Below, piece by piece: positions 1 through 7,700 of a DNA stretch of 40,535 bases. Where the stretch lies: positions 1 through 40,535 of the forward strand of contig JAJZRP010000016.1 in NCBI GenBank assembly GCA_021802655.1, read 5' to 3'. The notes beneath the pieces are model-generated. The model had not been told where the DNA came from. It searched no databases and saw nothing but the letters and a program-made list of their open reading frames with translations. Position 1 is the stretch's first letter. Each line of letters starts with the position of its first letter. This stretch comes from Pseudomonadota bacterium. Lineage in GTDB: Bacteria; Pseudomonadota; Gammaproteobacteria; Burkholderiales; JABEVD01. The position numbers and the translations under genes were made by a program.

Positions 1-2
1 GG

Positions 3-116
3 AAGCCATCGCCCGGCTTCGAGCAAGACTTACGCGATGACCATCTGGCAAATCCAAACGATGTAGTTTCCTGGAGTAAAGTAAAAGCAGCCGCTCTTGC
101 CAAAATCAGGCAATGA
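3..116 (+). CDS. C-terminal fragment of a putative addiction-module component (antitoxin-like)
   Basis: A reading frame open from the left edge runs to a TGA at 114-116 and encodes 37 residues. Its end contains HLANPNDVVSWSKVKA, which resembles the C-terminal signature of the short 'addiction module component' family (TIGR02574-like, 'NP-x-x-x-(I/V)-x-W-x-x-V-K'). Family members are usually antitoxin-sized proteins of about 70-80 residues followed by a RelE/ParE-type toxin. Here no toxin follows on this strand: the next gene is convergent and ends 12 bp away. The start and any partner lie outside the window, so the assignment rests on one motif only. Confidence 0.45.
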   Translation, partial: KPSPGFEQDLRDDHLANPNDVVSWSKVKAAALAKIRQ

Positions 117-128
117 GCCTAACCCGGC

Positions 129-1388
129 CTAGGGCAAAAACGCGAGAACGATGCCTGTCAGGGAAAGCAGGACGAGGGCGGTCGTTGCGGCGAGACTCTC
201 GCGAAATCCGAGGAAGATCGCCGCATAAACAGCCTTCAGGATATTGTTCGAGGAAGCCGCGATCAGGATCGCGGCTTCCATGGCCGGCAATCCCAGTCCG
301 CCAGCCCCGCCCTGCGCGAGGCTCAGCACGAAAGGATCGATGTCGGTGATCCCCACAATGCTTGCAAGCCAGTAGATTCCGGTTTTTCCGAATTCCGTAC
401 TGACCCAGGTCGAAGCCAGTGAAATCGCCACAAAAAGGAAGGCAAAAAGCAGAGCCGCATTCAATTCCAGGGGGTTTGTCTGCATAACGGGCGCACTTCC
501 CTGCTCCCCCGTCCCTCTTCTGTGGTTGCAGCCCCAGGCGAAAAGCAGCCCCAGCATGAAAAGCCCCAAAAGATAGGGGAAAAGTGCAATCGCCAGGGGA
601 AGATTGAAAACTCCCACCACGACGCCCAGCCGCAGATACATCAGGGCAGTGGCAAGAACGATCCCCGAGAGAATTCCCGGCTTCGCAAAAGCGCCTTCCC
701 TTCCCTGCTTCGCCAGAACGACCGTGGTTGCAGTGGAGGAATACAATCCCCCCAGCACCGAGGCGGCAAGCAGCCCCTTTTCCGGGGAAATATAGCGCCG
801 GATCATGTAGCTGGCATAGGACAGCGTGGAGACCACCACCACGGCAAGCCACACCTGATGGGGCGTGATCGAGCTCAGATTCGTGACGGGATGATTCGGC
901 AGCAGGGGAAGAATGATGCCTGTCAGGACAAGAAACTTGCCGCTGGTCATGATCTCCTCCGCCGGCAGTTTTTGAGCGAGGCGATGCAGGCTTTCGCGTG
1001 CCCCGAGCAGCAGGACAGCGCTGACTGCAAAGGAAACCGCGACCCAGTGCGGCTGAGTCAGTGAAATCGGGCCCAGCAGATAGGCGATCAGGTTGCTGAC
1101 CGGAATGATGAGACCGCCTCCGGGCTCGACGGCAGGGGTCCCTTCGGTCCATCTCGCATGGTAATACGCGTACAGCCACGCGCCCAGCACCAGGAGTCCC
1201 ACGCAAAATGCAGCGACATGAACCGGCTCCAGGAGGTAAAGCCCTGCTCCGGACAGTGCGAGCAGGGGGAAAGTTCTGACTCCGCCAGGACGTTTTTTCG
1301 GGCTCCTGACATAGAACTCCTCGAAGGCGAGCCCGAAGAAAAAGGACAGACCCAGCGCGAGGGCCAGATTTTCCGGCAAAAGAGTCAA
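129..1388 (-). CDS. MgtC/SapB-DUF4010 family integral membrane protein
   Basis: This 419-residue, very hydrophobic protein has many predicted membrane helices (roughly twelve). The N-terminal part (about 1-130) resembles the MgtC/SapB domain, with LGLSFFFGLAFEEF and a following basic loop. The C-terminal part resembles DUF4010, with the conserved GGLYSSTATTVVLA and the end segment AAILIAASSNNILKAVYA. Family function is unsettled; MgtC itself is linked to Mg2+ limitation and virulence, which should not be transferred to this protein. The start is a TTG at 1388-1386, chosen because an AGGAG Shine-Dalgarno lies at the right distance and no ATG is available. It begins only 16 bp after the histidine kinase stop, so it is probably the last gene of the eight-gene leftward operon. 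Confidence 0.85.
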   Translation of the reverse strand: MTLLPENLALALGLSFFFGLAFEEFYVRSPKKRPGGVRTFPLLALSGAGLYLLEPVHVAAFCVGLLVLGAWLYAYYHARWTEGTPAVEPGGGLIIPVSNLIAYLLGPISLTQPHWVAVSFAVSAVLLLGARESLHRLAQKLPAEEIMTSGKFLVLTGIILPLLPNHPVTNLSSITPHQVWLAVVVVSTLSYASYMIRRYISPEKGLLAASVLGGLYSSTATTVVLAKQGREGAFAKPGILSGIVLATALMYLRLGVVVGVFNLPLAIALFPYLLGLFMLGLLFAWGCNHRRGTGEQGSAPVMQTNPLELNAALLFAFLFVAISLASTWVSTEFGKTGIYWLASIVGITDIDPFVLSLAQGGAGGLGLPAMEAAILIAASSNNILKAVYAAIFLGFRESLAATTALVLLSLTGIVLAFLP

Positions 1389-1404
1389 ACCTTCTCCTTT
1401 CCGA

Positions 1405-2814
1405 TCAACGTTTGGGAAATCTGACCCTTACCCAGAGTCCCCTGCCATTTTCACCCGAATCGAGCTCCACTTGCGCATGATGCAGATCGGCAATGCGCTT
1501 TACGATGGAAAGACCCAGACCGCTTCCGCTCACCCTGTTGCCGAGCGTCCGGTAAAAGCGCTCGAAAACATGGGATCGCTCTTCGGGATCGATGCCCGGC
1601 CCGTTGTCGATGACATGCAGCAAGACCGCATCGTCATCCTCCCCGATACGAACTTCGACGCTTCCATGCTCCGGAGTATACCTGATTGCATTCCTGACCA
1701 GGTTGCTCGTCAGGATGCCGATCATCTCGGCATCGCCTTTCACCAGCGCGCCGCGATCCTCCTCGAAGGTGAGTTCGATTTTCTTCGCAAGCGCCTCGGG
1801 AGCGAGATCGGTCAATACCCGCACAACCACCTGATGCAGACCGAATTTCGCATCCTCGACCCTGGCAAACTGGGGATCGAGCCGCGCCAATGTCAGCAAT
1901 TGTTGCACAAGATGGGTTGCCCGGTCGACGCCCGATATCACCTGTTCGAGCGCCTTTTTTCTCTGCCCGGTTTCGCTCGCCCGCAAGGCCACCTGCGCCT
2001 GGGTCTTGAGTGCAGCGAGCGGAGTGCGCAATTCATGCGCAGCATCTGCCGTGAAGCGTCGCTCGTTCTCGAACGAATATTCCAGCCTGGAAAGCAAGGT
2101 ATTGATCGAGTCGATGAGGGGACGCACCTCATCAGGAACATCGGTGATGACGATGGGCTTGAGGTTTTCGACAGCGCGCTGCTTCACTTCGTCGGACACC
2201 CAGTTGACCGGCTGCAAGCCGCGCTCGATGCTGAACCAGATCAGCGGGGCAACCAGAGGAATCGCCAGCAGAAAAGGGACGAGCAGGCTGAGCGCAATTT
2301 TTCCGGCCAATTCGTTGCGAATTTCATGCAACTGTCCGACCTGGATCTGCAGGGTACGGTCTCTATTCCAGTGGGAAAATACGCGCCATTTTTTTCCTTC
2401 GATGAGACTGTCGCTGAAACCCTCCGAATGCTCGGAAAGACTGCGCCTCGGCGTGGTTGCGGAACGTAGCAGAAGATTGCCTTCCCTGTCCCTGATCTGG
2501 AACGCGATCTTCCTTTCGTATTCGAGCGTGGGGTAATCGCTGTCGGAGACGACGCTCGGGCCTTTTGTAATCTCGGTGCTCGCCTGATCCAGCAGTACCT
2601 TGGCCGATTCCGCAAGCTGGGCATCGAAAAGTTCGTCAGCCTCATGATGCGAATTGACGTAGGCGAGCAGGGAAACGATCAGCAGGAACAATGCGCTGGA
2701 AGAAAGCAGCAGCCTGAGGAGCCGCCCCCTGAGCGAATTCCCGGTGAAGGAGAGATGAAATGCATTGACCCATTTCAGCCAGGCCGAAACGGAAAAGCTT
2801 TCAGACACCCTCAA
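1405..2814 (-). CDS. Sensor histidine kinase (QseC/PmrB-like)
   Basis: This 469-residue inner-membrane sensor has a first membrane helix near 31-53, a periplasmic loop of about 115 residues, and a second helix near 172-195. A HAMP-like linker follows, then the dimerisation/phosphoacceptor box FTADAAHELRTPLAALK with the phosphorylatable His260. The ATPase domain shows the N-box NLVRNAIRYT (371-380), the G1 box DNGPG (403-407) and the G2 box GSGLGLS (430-436). Its start ATG overlaps the stop of the response regulator by 4 bp (ATGA), so the two form a classical translationally coupled pair. The overall layout is like QseC/PmrB/TctE kinases. The signal sensed is unknown; the periplasmic loop carries no motif I recognise. 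Confidence 0.93.
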   Translation of the reverse strand: MRVSESFSVSAWLKWVNAFHLSFTGNSLRGRLLRLLLSSSALFLLIVSLLAYVNSHHEADELFDAQLAESAKVLLDQASTEITKGPSVVSDSDYPTLEYERKIAFQIRDREGNLLLRSATTPRRSLSEHSEGFSDSLIEGKKWRVFSHWNRDRTLQIQVGQLHEIRNELAGKIALSLLVPFLLAIPLVAPLIWFSIERGLQPVNWVSDEVKQRAVENLKPIVITDVPDEVRPLIDSINTLLSRLEYSFENERRFTADAAHELRTPLAALKTQAQVALRASETGQRKKALEQVISGVDRATHLVQQLLTLARLDPQFARVEDAKFGLHQVVVRVLTDLAPEALAKKIELTFEEDRGALVKGDAEMIGILTSNLVRNAIRYTPEHGSVEVRIGEDDDAVLLHVIDNGPGIDPEERSHVFERFYRTLGNRVSGSGLGLSIVKRIADLHHAQVELDSGENGRGLWVRVRFPKR

Positions 2815-3470
2815 TCCCTCTGAATAACATAACCCACGCCCCTGATGGTTTTGATCAGCTTGGCGCCGAGCTTCCTTCTGAGATGGTGGATGTGCACCTC
2901 AAGGGCGTTGCTTTCGACTTCCTCGTTCCAGCCGTAAAGGCTTTGTTCCAGGCGGTCACGGGAAAGCACGATGCCTGAATTCTCCAGCAATTCCCGCAAC
3001 ACAGCGAATTCTCTCGGAGAAAGAGCAACTTCCTCGCCGCCCAGCGTCACCTTGTGCGCAGCGGGGTCGAGGATGATGTTGTCATGCACCAGAAGGGGCT
3101 CGGCGCGCCCCATCTTCCGCCTCGTCAATGCGCGAATTCGCGCCGCCAGTTCGTCGAGATCGAAAGGCTTGACGACATAATCGTCCGCGCCGCGGTCGAG
3201 CCCCAGTATCCTGTCGGCAACCGTGTCGCGGGCTGTCAGAATGATCACCGGAAGCTCCATTCCGCGACTCCTGATCAGCTTCAGGAGATCTATTCCTGAA
3301 AGTTTGGGAAGGCCCAGATCCAGAATCATCAGTCCGTAGTCTTCCGCTTCCAGGGCGGCAAGCGCCTCCTTGCCGTCCTTGACCCAGTCCACCGTGAATC
3401 GCTCCTGGACGAGCCCCACCCTGACGCCGTCGCCCAACGCCTCATCGTCTTCGACCAGGAGAATTCTCAT
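2811..3470 (-). CDS. OmpR/PhoB-family response regulator (QseB/PmrA-like)
   Basis: This 219-residue regulator has an N-terminal receiver domain with the acidic pair D8/D9, phosphoacceptor D51 (in LMILDLGLPKLSG), T79 and K101 (VVKPFD), all at the usual positions. It is followed by a winged-helix DNA-binding domain (about 125-219) with LSPREFAVLRELLENSG and the terminal HHLRRKLG...TIRGVGYVI wing. It lies 4 bp after the TPR gene stop and overlaps the kinase start by 4 bp. It is therefore expressed with the acyl-metabolism genes upstream and may control that same operon; this last point is inference. The protein is complete and shows no missing key residue. Confidence 0.95.
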   Translation of the reverse strand: MRILLVEDDEALGDGVRVGLVQERFTVDWVKDGKEALAALEAEDYGLMILDLGLPKLSGIDLLKLIRSRGMELPVIILTARDTVADRILGLDRGADDYVVKPFDLDELAARIRALTRRKMGRAEPLLVHDNIILDPAAHKVTLGGEEVALSPREFAVLRELLENSGIVLSRDRLEQSLYGWNEEVESNALEVHIHHLRRKLGAKLIKTIRGVGYVIQRD

Positions 3471-3474
3471 GGGA

Positions 3475-4116
3475 TCATCTGCTTTCTTCCGCCTTCTTCA
3501 AATCGGTCTGAATCTCCGCCCTGCGCCCGGCGTCCGCCACCTCGCGCCCCGGCCTGGAAGGGGCCGCCAGCGCTTTCTTGAGGTAGTTGATCGCAGCATC
3601 GTAATCGCCGTCGGTCAGCATCAGATCCCCATAGAAATAATTGACATCCATTCCGTCCGGATTCATCTTCAGGGCCTTCTCCAGGTATTCCCTGGCCTTT
3701 TTGTGGTCTCCGAAACCGATCGGCCAGCCCGGCACCTTATAATAAAGCGAGCCGAGGGTGGTGTAAATGGAGCCGTCCAATGCATTGGGATTGATTTTTT
3801 CCGCAGCAAGCAGCAGATTCCTCGCATCCTTGGCCAGCCCGAGCGCGCTGAAGCCGCCCTTCACCTTGGCCTCCGAGGCAAGCACGATCGCCTGCCAAAC
3901 CAGGGGTTCGGCATTTTGAGGGTAGCGCTGCGAAACATCCCGCGCCATTCCCGCCAGCGTCGCGAAAGCCGAATCCCGCTTGTCTTCAGGCGTCTTGTAA
4001 TTGACAATGGCCCATTCGTGCTGCAATCGCACGATTGCCTCATCGAGCCCCTGATCCGCATGGGCATTCACCGCAGCAACCGCTGCAAACAAAAATGCAA
4101 ATTTCAGATGCTTCAT
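3475..4116 (-). CDS. TPR-repeat periplasmic protein
   Basis: The 213-residue protein begins with a clear signal peptide (MKHLKFAFLFAAVAAVNAHA, likely cleaved after residue 20). There are no cysteines at the cleavage site, so it is probably a soluble periplasmic protein rather than a lipoprotein. The C-terminal half carries tetratricopeptide-like helices (for example AREYLEKALKMNPDGMDVNYFYGDLMLTDGDYDAAINYLKKAL, quoted here only as a region near 135-185). Such repeats normally mediate protein contacts. Its place directly between the SDR gene (22 bp upstream) and the response regulator (4 bp downstream) makes it a candidate accessory to the two-component system or to handling of the operon's product; neither role is shown by sequence. 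Confidence 0.75.
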   Translation of the reverse strand: MKHLKFAFLFAAVAAVNAHADQGLDEAIVRLQHEWAIVNYKTPEDKRDSAFATLAGMARDVSQRYPQNAEPLVWQAIVLASEAKVKGGFSALGLAKDARNLLLAAEKINPNALDGSIYTTLGSLYYKVPGWPIGFGDHKKAREYLEKALKMNPDGMDVNYFYGDLMLTDGDYDAAINYLKKALAAPSRPGREVADAGRRAEIQTDLKKAEESR

Positions 4117-4138
4117 TTCGCTGCTTCCTCAATCAAAG

Positions 4139-4936
4139 TTAACGTTTCAACAATCCCCTTGCAATCCTGTTGTTTTTTTTCAATGCGTTGTCGACGAGGC
4201 GCGGAAACAATCCGTTGAGCCTCGCAAAAAATTTCTCCGGCCAGCCGATGTAACATTCCCTGACATCCTTTTCGATCGCAGCGATGATCGCCGCTGCAAC
4301 ATCCTCGGGCTCGTCCATGGCAATTCCCGTTTTCCGGTTCAATTCCACCACGGTGTCGGTATTGAGGGCAGTTTTGGTCGCCCTGGGTGCGACATAGGTC
4401 ACCCCGATGCGGGTGTGATCGAGTTCTCGTCCCAAGGCTTCGGAAAACCCGCGCATCGCAAACTTGGTCGCCGAATAGACAGAAAAATGCCCGAATCCGA
4501 TGGCGCCGAAAGTCGAGCCCACATTGACGATTTTTCCGCTGTTCTGGCGCAAGAGATGCGGAAGCACGGCGCGGGTGAGCAGCATCGGTCCCGTGACATT
4601 GGTCTTGACGAGGCGCTCCATGTCCTCCGGATTCTGGCTGGAGAACTCGCTGAAACTCATGACCCCCGCATTGTTGACGAGGATGTCTATGCCGCCGAGA
4701 TTCTGGACGACCTCGTCGACGACTTCTTCCTGTCCCTCCGGACGCGAAATGTCGAATACGACAGGATAGGCCTTGCCGCCATTTGCCCGGATCTCGCCGG
4801 CAAGCTCTTGCAGCCTGGCTTCGTTTCTGCCTGCCAGGGCGAGGTTCGCCCCCTTGCGGGCCAGCTTGAGTGCGAGGCTCCTGCCTATGCCGCCTCCCGC
4901 TCCGGTGAGCAGAATTCGGCTACCCTGTAATTCCAT
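4139..4936 (-). CDS. Short-chain dehydrogenase/reductase (SDR)
   Basis: This 265-residue NAD(P)-dependent oxidoreductase of the classical SDR type shows the nucleotide-binding motif TGAGGGIG (11-18), the structural NNAG (88-91), and the catalytic Ser141, Tyr154 and Lys158 (YSATK). The start chosen is the ATG at 4936: it has a strong GGGAGGGG just upstream, whereas the possible ATG 39 bp further upstream has no comparable site. The gene overlaps the preceding diiron-enzyme gene by 17 bp. The C-terminus (about residues 200-265) is basic with a hydrophobic stretch, as in SDRs acting on lipophilic substrates. The substrate is unknown; context suggests an acyl-derived carbonyl or alcohol. Confidence 0.9.
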   Translation of the reverse strand: MELQGSRILLTGAGGGIGRSLALKLARKGANLALAGRNEARLQELAGEIRANGGKAYPVVFDISRPEGQEEVVDEVVQNLGGIDILVNNAGVMSFSEFSSQNPEDMERLVKTNVTGPMLLTRAVLPHLLRQNSGKIVNVGSTFGAIGFGHFSVYSATKFAMRGFSEALGRELDHTRIGVTYVAPRATKTALNTDTVVELNRKTGIAMDEPEDVAAAIIAAIEKDVRECYIGWPEKFFARLNGLFPRLVDNALKKNNRIARGLLKR

Positions 4937-5591
4937 CGCCCCTCCCATCCTGCAATTTCCTGAAAATATTCGCATAAAGCCTGTAGAACATCCTGGCGCA
5001 ATGAATCACCGCCTCCCTGTCCGAAGCGTCCTCGAGCTTGTCGACCAGCGTTTCGTAAAATGCAGTGTGACCAACGTCGAGCGCGCCGTGGGACGTCAGG
5101 TAGCTGAACGCGGCATCCGGCAATTTCAGGCTTCCCCTGATCGCGCAGGCGGCTGCGGAGGCGATCTGTACGCTGGTTCCTTCCAGCACCAGCACCATGC
5201 CGAGAAAGCCGACCGGATTTCCTCGCGCTATCGTATCATAGGCATACGCCACCATGAGTTCAGTCTCGAAGCTCGGGCGCCCGTTCCGGACGGCATCCGG
5301 GTTTTCCCCGCATGCCGCGATGTCGTTCAGAATCCACTCGTGATGCCCGATTTCCTCTCCGACATATTCCGCCATTCCGGTCCTCAGCCATTCGAGCCGC
5401 TCCGGGATCCTGGCGCCGCAGGCCATCAGGAGGGGCAGGGTGTGTTTGACGTGATGATAGGCTTCGGTGAGAAAAGCAACATAGGTTTCCAGCGAGATTT
5501 GTCCTGCCGCCCCCGCCCTGATGATCGGCAGACTCAGGAGCGCCTCGCGCTCTCCGGCTGTTTTGGCCAGCAGTTCTTCATAGAACTTCAC
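4920..5591 (-). CDS. Heme-oxygenase-like fold putative diiron enzyme (TenA/UndA/CADD-like)
   Basis: The 223-residue all-helical protein fits the 'iron-containing redox enzyme' / TenA-like superfamily. Candidate metal ligands are spread as expected for non-heme diiron members: H47/H50, the EEIGHHE segment (E80, H83, H84), E137 in VLEGTSVQ, and H168, D172 and H175 in SHGALDVGH. The E80-x2-H83 spacing is like that of the alkene-forming oxidase UndA, but I cannot assign ligands with certainty. It starts with GTG at 5591 behind GGGAGAG, and it overlaps the ligase stop by 14 bp. A true TenA thiaminase is less likely because the neighbours are acyl-activating and reducing enzymes, not thiamin genes. 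Reaction unknown; an oxygen-dependent step on an activated acyl chain is inferred. Confidence 0.75.
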   Translation of the reverse strand: MKFYEELLAKTAGEREALLSLPIIRAGAAGQISLETYVAFLTEAYHHVKHTLPLLMACGARIPERLEWLRTGMAEYVGEEIGHHEWILNDIAACGENPDAVRNGRPSFETELMVAYAYDTIARGNPVGFLGMVLVLEGTSVQIASAAACAIRGSLKLPDAAFSYLTSHGALDVGHTAFYETLVDKLEDASDREAVIHCARMFYRLYANIFRKLQDGRGDGITG

Positions 5592-7035
5592 AATGCTCTC
5601 CCTCGTACAGCGCTTCTATTCTTTCCCGGTAAAGCGGCCATATCGCATCGCGCTTCAGCCTCCCGTTAGTGGTCAGTTGCCCGTTTTCTGGCAGAAAGGG
5701 CGTATCGCTGACGAGCCATTTTCCTATCCTGGCATAATCGGGAAGGGTTTCATTGGCCTGTCTGACCGCATCTTCCACCAGCGCAGGATCCCTGGGCACG
5801 ATCACCGCCACATTCCATGGCTTTCCTTCGCCGAAAACGGCCGCCTGCAAAATCGCGGGATGAACCGTCAGTTCCCTTTCCACCCATTCCGGGGCGACAT
5901 TGCGCCCGAAAGAAGTGATGAAAATGTTTTTCTTCCTTCCGGTCAAATGCAGAAAACCTTCCCCATCCAGATAACCGGTATCCCCTGTGGGCCAATATCC
6001 GTTCCGATTCATGATATCCATGCCGCAATAGCCCAGCATGAGCTCCCCCTTCACCAGAACCTCGCCATCTTCCGCGAATTTCAGGCTGACATGGGAGAGC
6101 GGCTTGCCGACGCTGCCGATTTTACGGTTGTCTTTCGTATTGAGGCTCACCACGGATGCGCATTCCGAAAGTCCGTAGCCTTCGAAAACAGGGAAACCCA
6201 GCTCGACAGCCATTTCGAGCAGCCGCCTGGAAACCGGTGCCCCCCCCACTGCCAGGAAGCGCAAATCGGGCAAAGGCTTGTCCAGCGCGACGAGCGCCTG
6301 CAGCAGTTGAGGCGTCAGTATGGCGCAGCTCGCGCGAAATTGTTCGAATGCCCGCGCCATTTTCGCCGAATCGAGCTTCGCAGCCCCATCGAGTCCGACC
6401 TGCCCCAGAGGAAGCAGATAGCAGGTGGCGCCGGCAAGCAGGGAAACGTAAAGCGCGCCGATGTTCTCCAGGAGGGTGGCCAGCGGGAGCACGCTCAGAT
6501 AACGGTCGCCCCTGCCCGCGCAAGATGCTTCCAGCAATGACTGCGCAACCTTTTCCATCGAAAGGGTATCGAGGCAAACCCCCTTGGGGTTGCCCGTAGT
6601 CCCGGAAGTATAGGTGATCTTGGCCGTTCCGGCAGGCGCTTTCGAACTTGCGGTCGGGCAGCGGATTTCGGCGTAATTCCCGAACAAGTGTCTACGATCG
6701 ATCACCAGCCCGACACCGTTTCCCAGGAGTTCCCTGAAAAACCCGGGCCTGTCGGTCAAAATCGTATCGATGCCCGCATCCTGGATCACATGGAAAAGCT
6801 GGGCCGGACTGAAAAAGCCCGGAAGGGGAACGCAGACCAGCCTTGCATTCAATATCGCCAGATCGAGCACCCCCCACAGGGGGGAATTATCCATCGCGAT
6901 GCCGATGGTCTGCGCGCCGGAAGTGCGCAACTGCACGCTGATCTCCTCAACAGCCATTGCGAGCTCGCGGTATGTAAAACTGCGCTCGCCGTCGGAGAGG
7001 GCCACGCCCTCATGACACGCAATCTCGTCAAGCAT
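5578..7035 (-). CDS. AMP-dependent acyl-CoA/acyl-adenylate ligase (ANL family)
   Basis: This 485-residue member of the adenylate-forming ligase family activates a carboxylic acid through an acyl-AMP. It shows the P-loop-like ITYTSGTTGNPKG (A3 motif, about residues 140-152), the A5 motif YGLSE, the A7 motif PTGDTGYLD, the A8 hinge GRKKNIF, and the C-terminal catalytic lysine in GRLKRDAI. The ATG at 7035 shares one base with the TGA of the hemolysin-family gene (TGATG); an in-frame TTG directly before it is less likely. At 485 residues it is shorter than most long-chain acyl-CoA synthetases (around 550). No carrier domain is fused, so the acceptor is either CoA or a separate protein. The substrate is probably a fatty or aryl acid, by context only. 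Confidence 0.9.
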   Translation of the reverse strand: MLDEIACHEGVALSDGERSFTYRELAMAVEEISVQLRTSGAQTIGIAMDNSPLWGVLDLAILNARLVCVPLPGFFSPAQLFHVIQDAGIDTILTDRPGFFRELLGNGVGLVIDRRHLFGNYAEIRCPTASSKAPAGTAKITYTSGTTGNPKGVCLDTLSMEKVAQSLLEASCAGRGDRYLSVLPLATLLENIGALYVSLLAGATCYLLPLGQVGLDGAAKLDSAKMARAFEQFRASCAILTPQLLQALVALDKPLPDLRFLAVGGAPVSRRLLEMAVELGFPVFEGYGLSECASVVSLNTKDNRKIGSVGKPLSHVSLKFAEDGEVLVKGELMLGYCGMDIMNRNGYWPTGDTGYLDGEGFLHLTGRKKNIFITSFGRNVAPEWVERELTVHPAILQAAVFGEGKPWNVAVIVPRDPALVEDAVRQANETLPDYARIGKWLVSDTPFLPENGQLTTNGRLKRDAIWPLYRERIEALYEGEHCEVL

Positions 7036-7700
7036 CAAGGCAAGGGCTCCAGCAGTCTCAGGTTTTCAAGCAAGATGGGGTAATTTTCCGGCACATTCCC
7101 GACCATCACATGGGGATTCTTGCCGTAATAGGAACCCCATCCCGCCTGGCATTCCATGGGGAGTTTCGTTCTGTCCGCAGGGCAAATCGAAGTCAATTCG
7201 ATGCCTAGCTTGGTAAAAGCATTGCGCAATCCCGGAATGGCAGTGAAGGCGACCCAGTGCACGCCGATTTCATGCAGGTGAGCGGTCAGTACCGCAATCA
7301 GGTGCCTTCCCATCCCGGGGCGAAAGCCCGCGAGATTGCCGACTTCGACAATGTCCTCGCGCCCGATTTTCCGGCCTGTCTTCGCTTTCAGAACCCTGTC
7401 GACAGGCTCCTCCAGATAAGCTTCGAGAAACAGCTTTTCCGCGCCTGCGCTGCGCAGGCCGCATACCGCCAGCAATTCCCCTTTGGCATCCCTGAGGCTC
7501 ATCAATTGAGGCATGAAGTGATGCACATGGGCACCGTAGGCCAGCCTGAAGGAATTGTATATGAAGCGCTCCAGTTCCTGCCTGTCTTCCGCCTCGGGAC
7601 CCGAGAAGCTGATATGAAAGCGCGCGCTATAATCACGCCTGCGTTCATTCACGGGTTCCCCCGTTTGCCTGTCGTCGAACTGCAAGATGGCTGTAGACAT
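7035..7700 (-). CDS. Thermostable hemolysin family protein (PF12261), putative acyltransferase-like
   Basis: The 221-residue protein matches the family named after the Vibrio thermostable (delta) hemolysin: RFHISFSGPEAEDR at the N-terminus, FIYNSFRLAYGAHVHHFMP, the central EVGNLAGFRPGMGRHLIAVL and the C-terminal GWGSYYGKNPHVMVGNV. As I recall, this family is structurally related to GNAT/acyl-homoserine-lactone-synthase-like folds, so an acyl-transfer role is at least as plausible as lysis. The hemolysin name is historical and gives no proof of function here. The ATG at 7700 follows GGGAG at about 8 bp. It is the first gene of the compact leftward run and shares a TGATG junction with the ligase, suggesting that they act together. 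Confidence 0.88.
   Translation of the reverse strand: MSTAILQFDDRQTGEPVNERRRDYSARFHISFSGPEAEDRQELERFIYNSFRLAYGAHVHHFMPQLMSLRDAKGELLAVCGLRSAGAEKLFLEAYLEEPVDRVLKAKTGRKIGREDIVEVGNLAGFRPGMGRHLIAVLTAHLHEIGVHWVAFTAIPGLRNAFTKLGIELTSICPADRTKLPMECQAGWGSYYGKNPHVMVGNVPENYPILLENLRLLEPLP

Noticed and set aside
4920-5591. Thiaminase TenA in thiamin salvage
   Set aside because: No thiamin genes are nearby. The neighbours are acyl-activating and reducing enzymes, and the histidine/glutamate pattern suggests metal binding.
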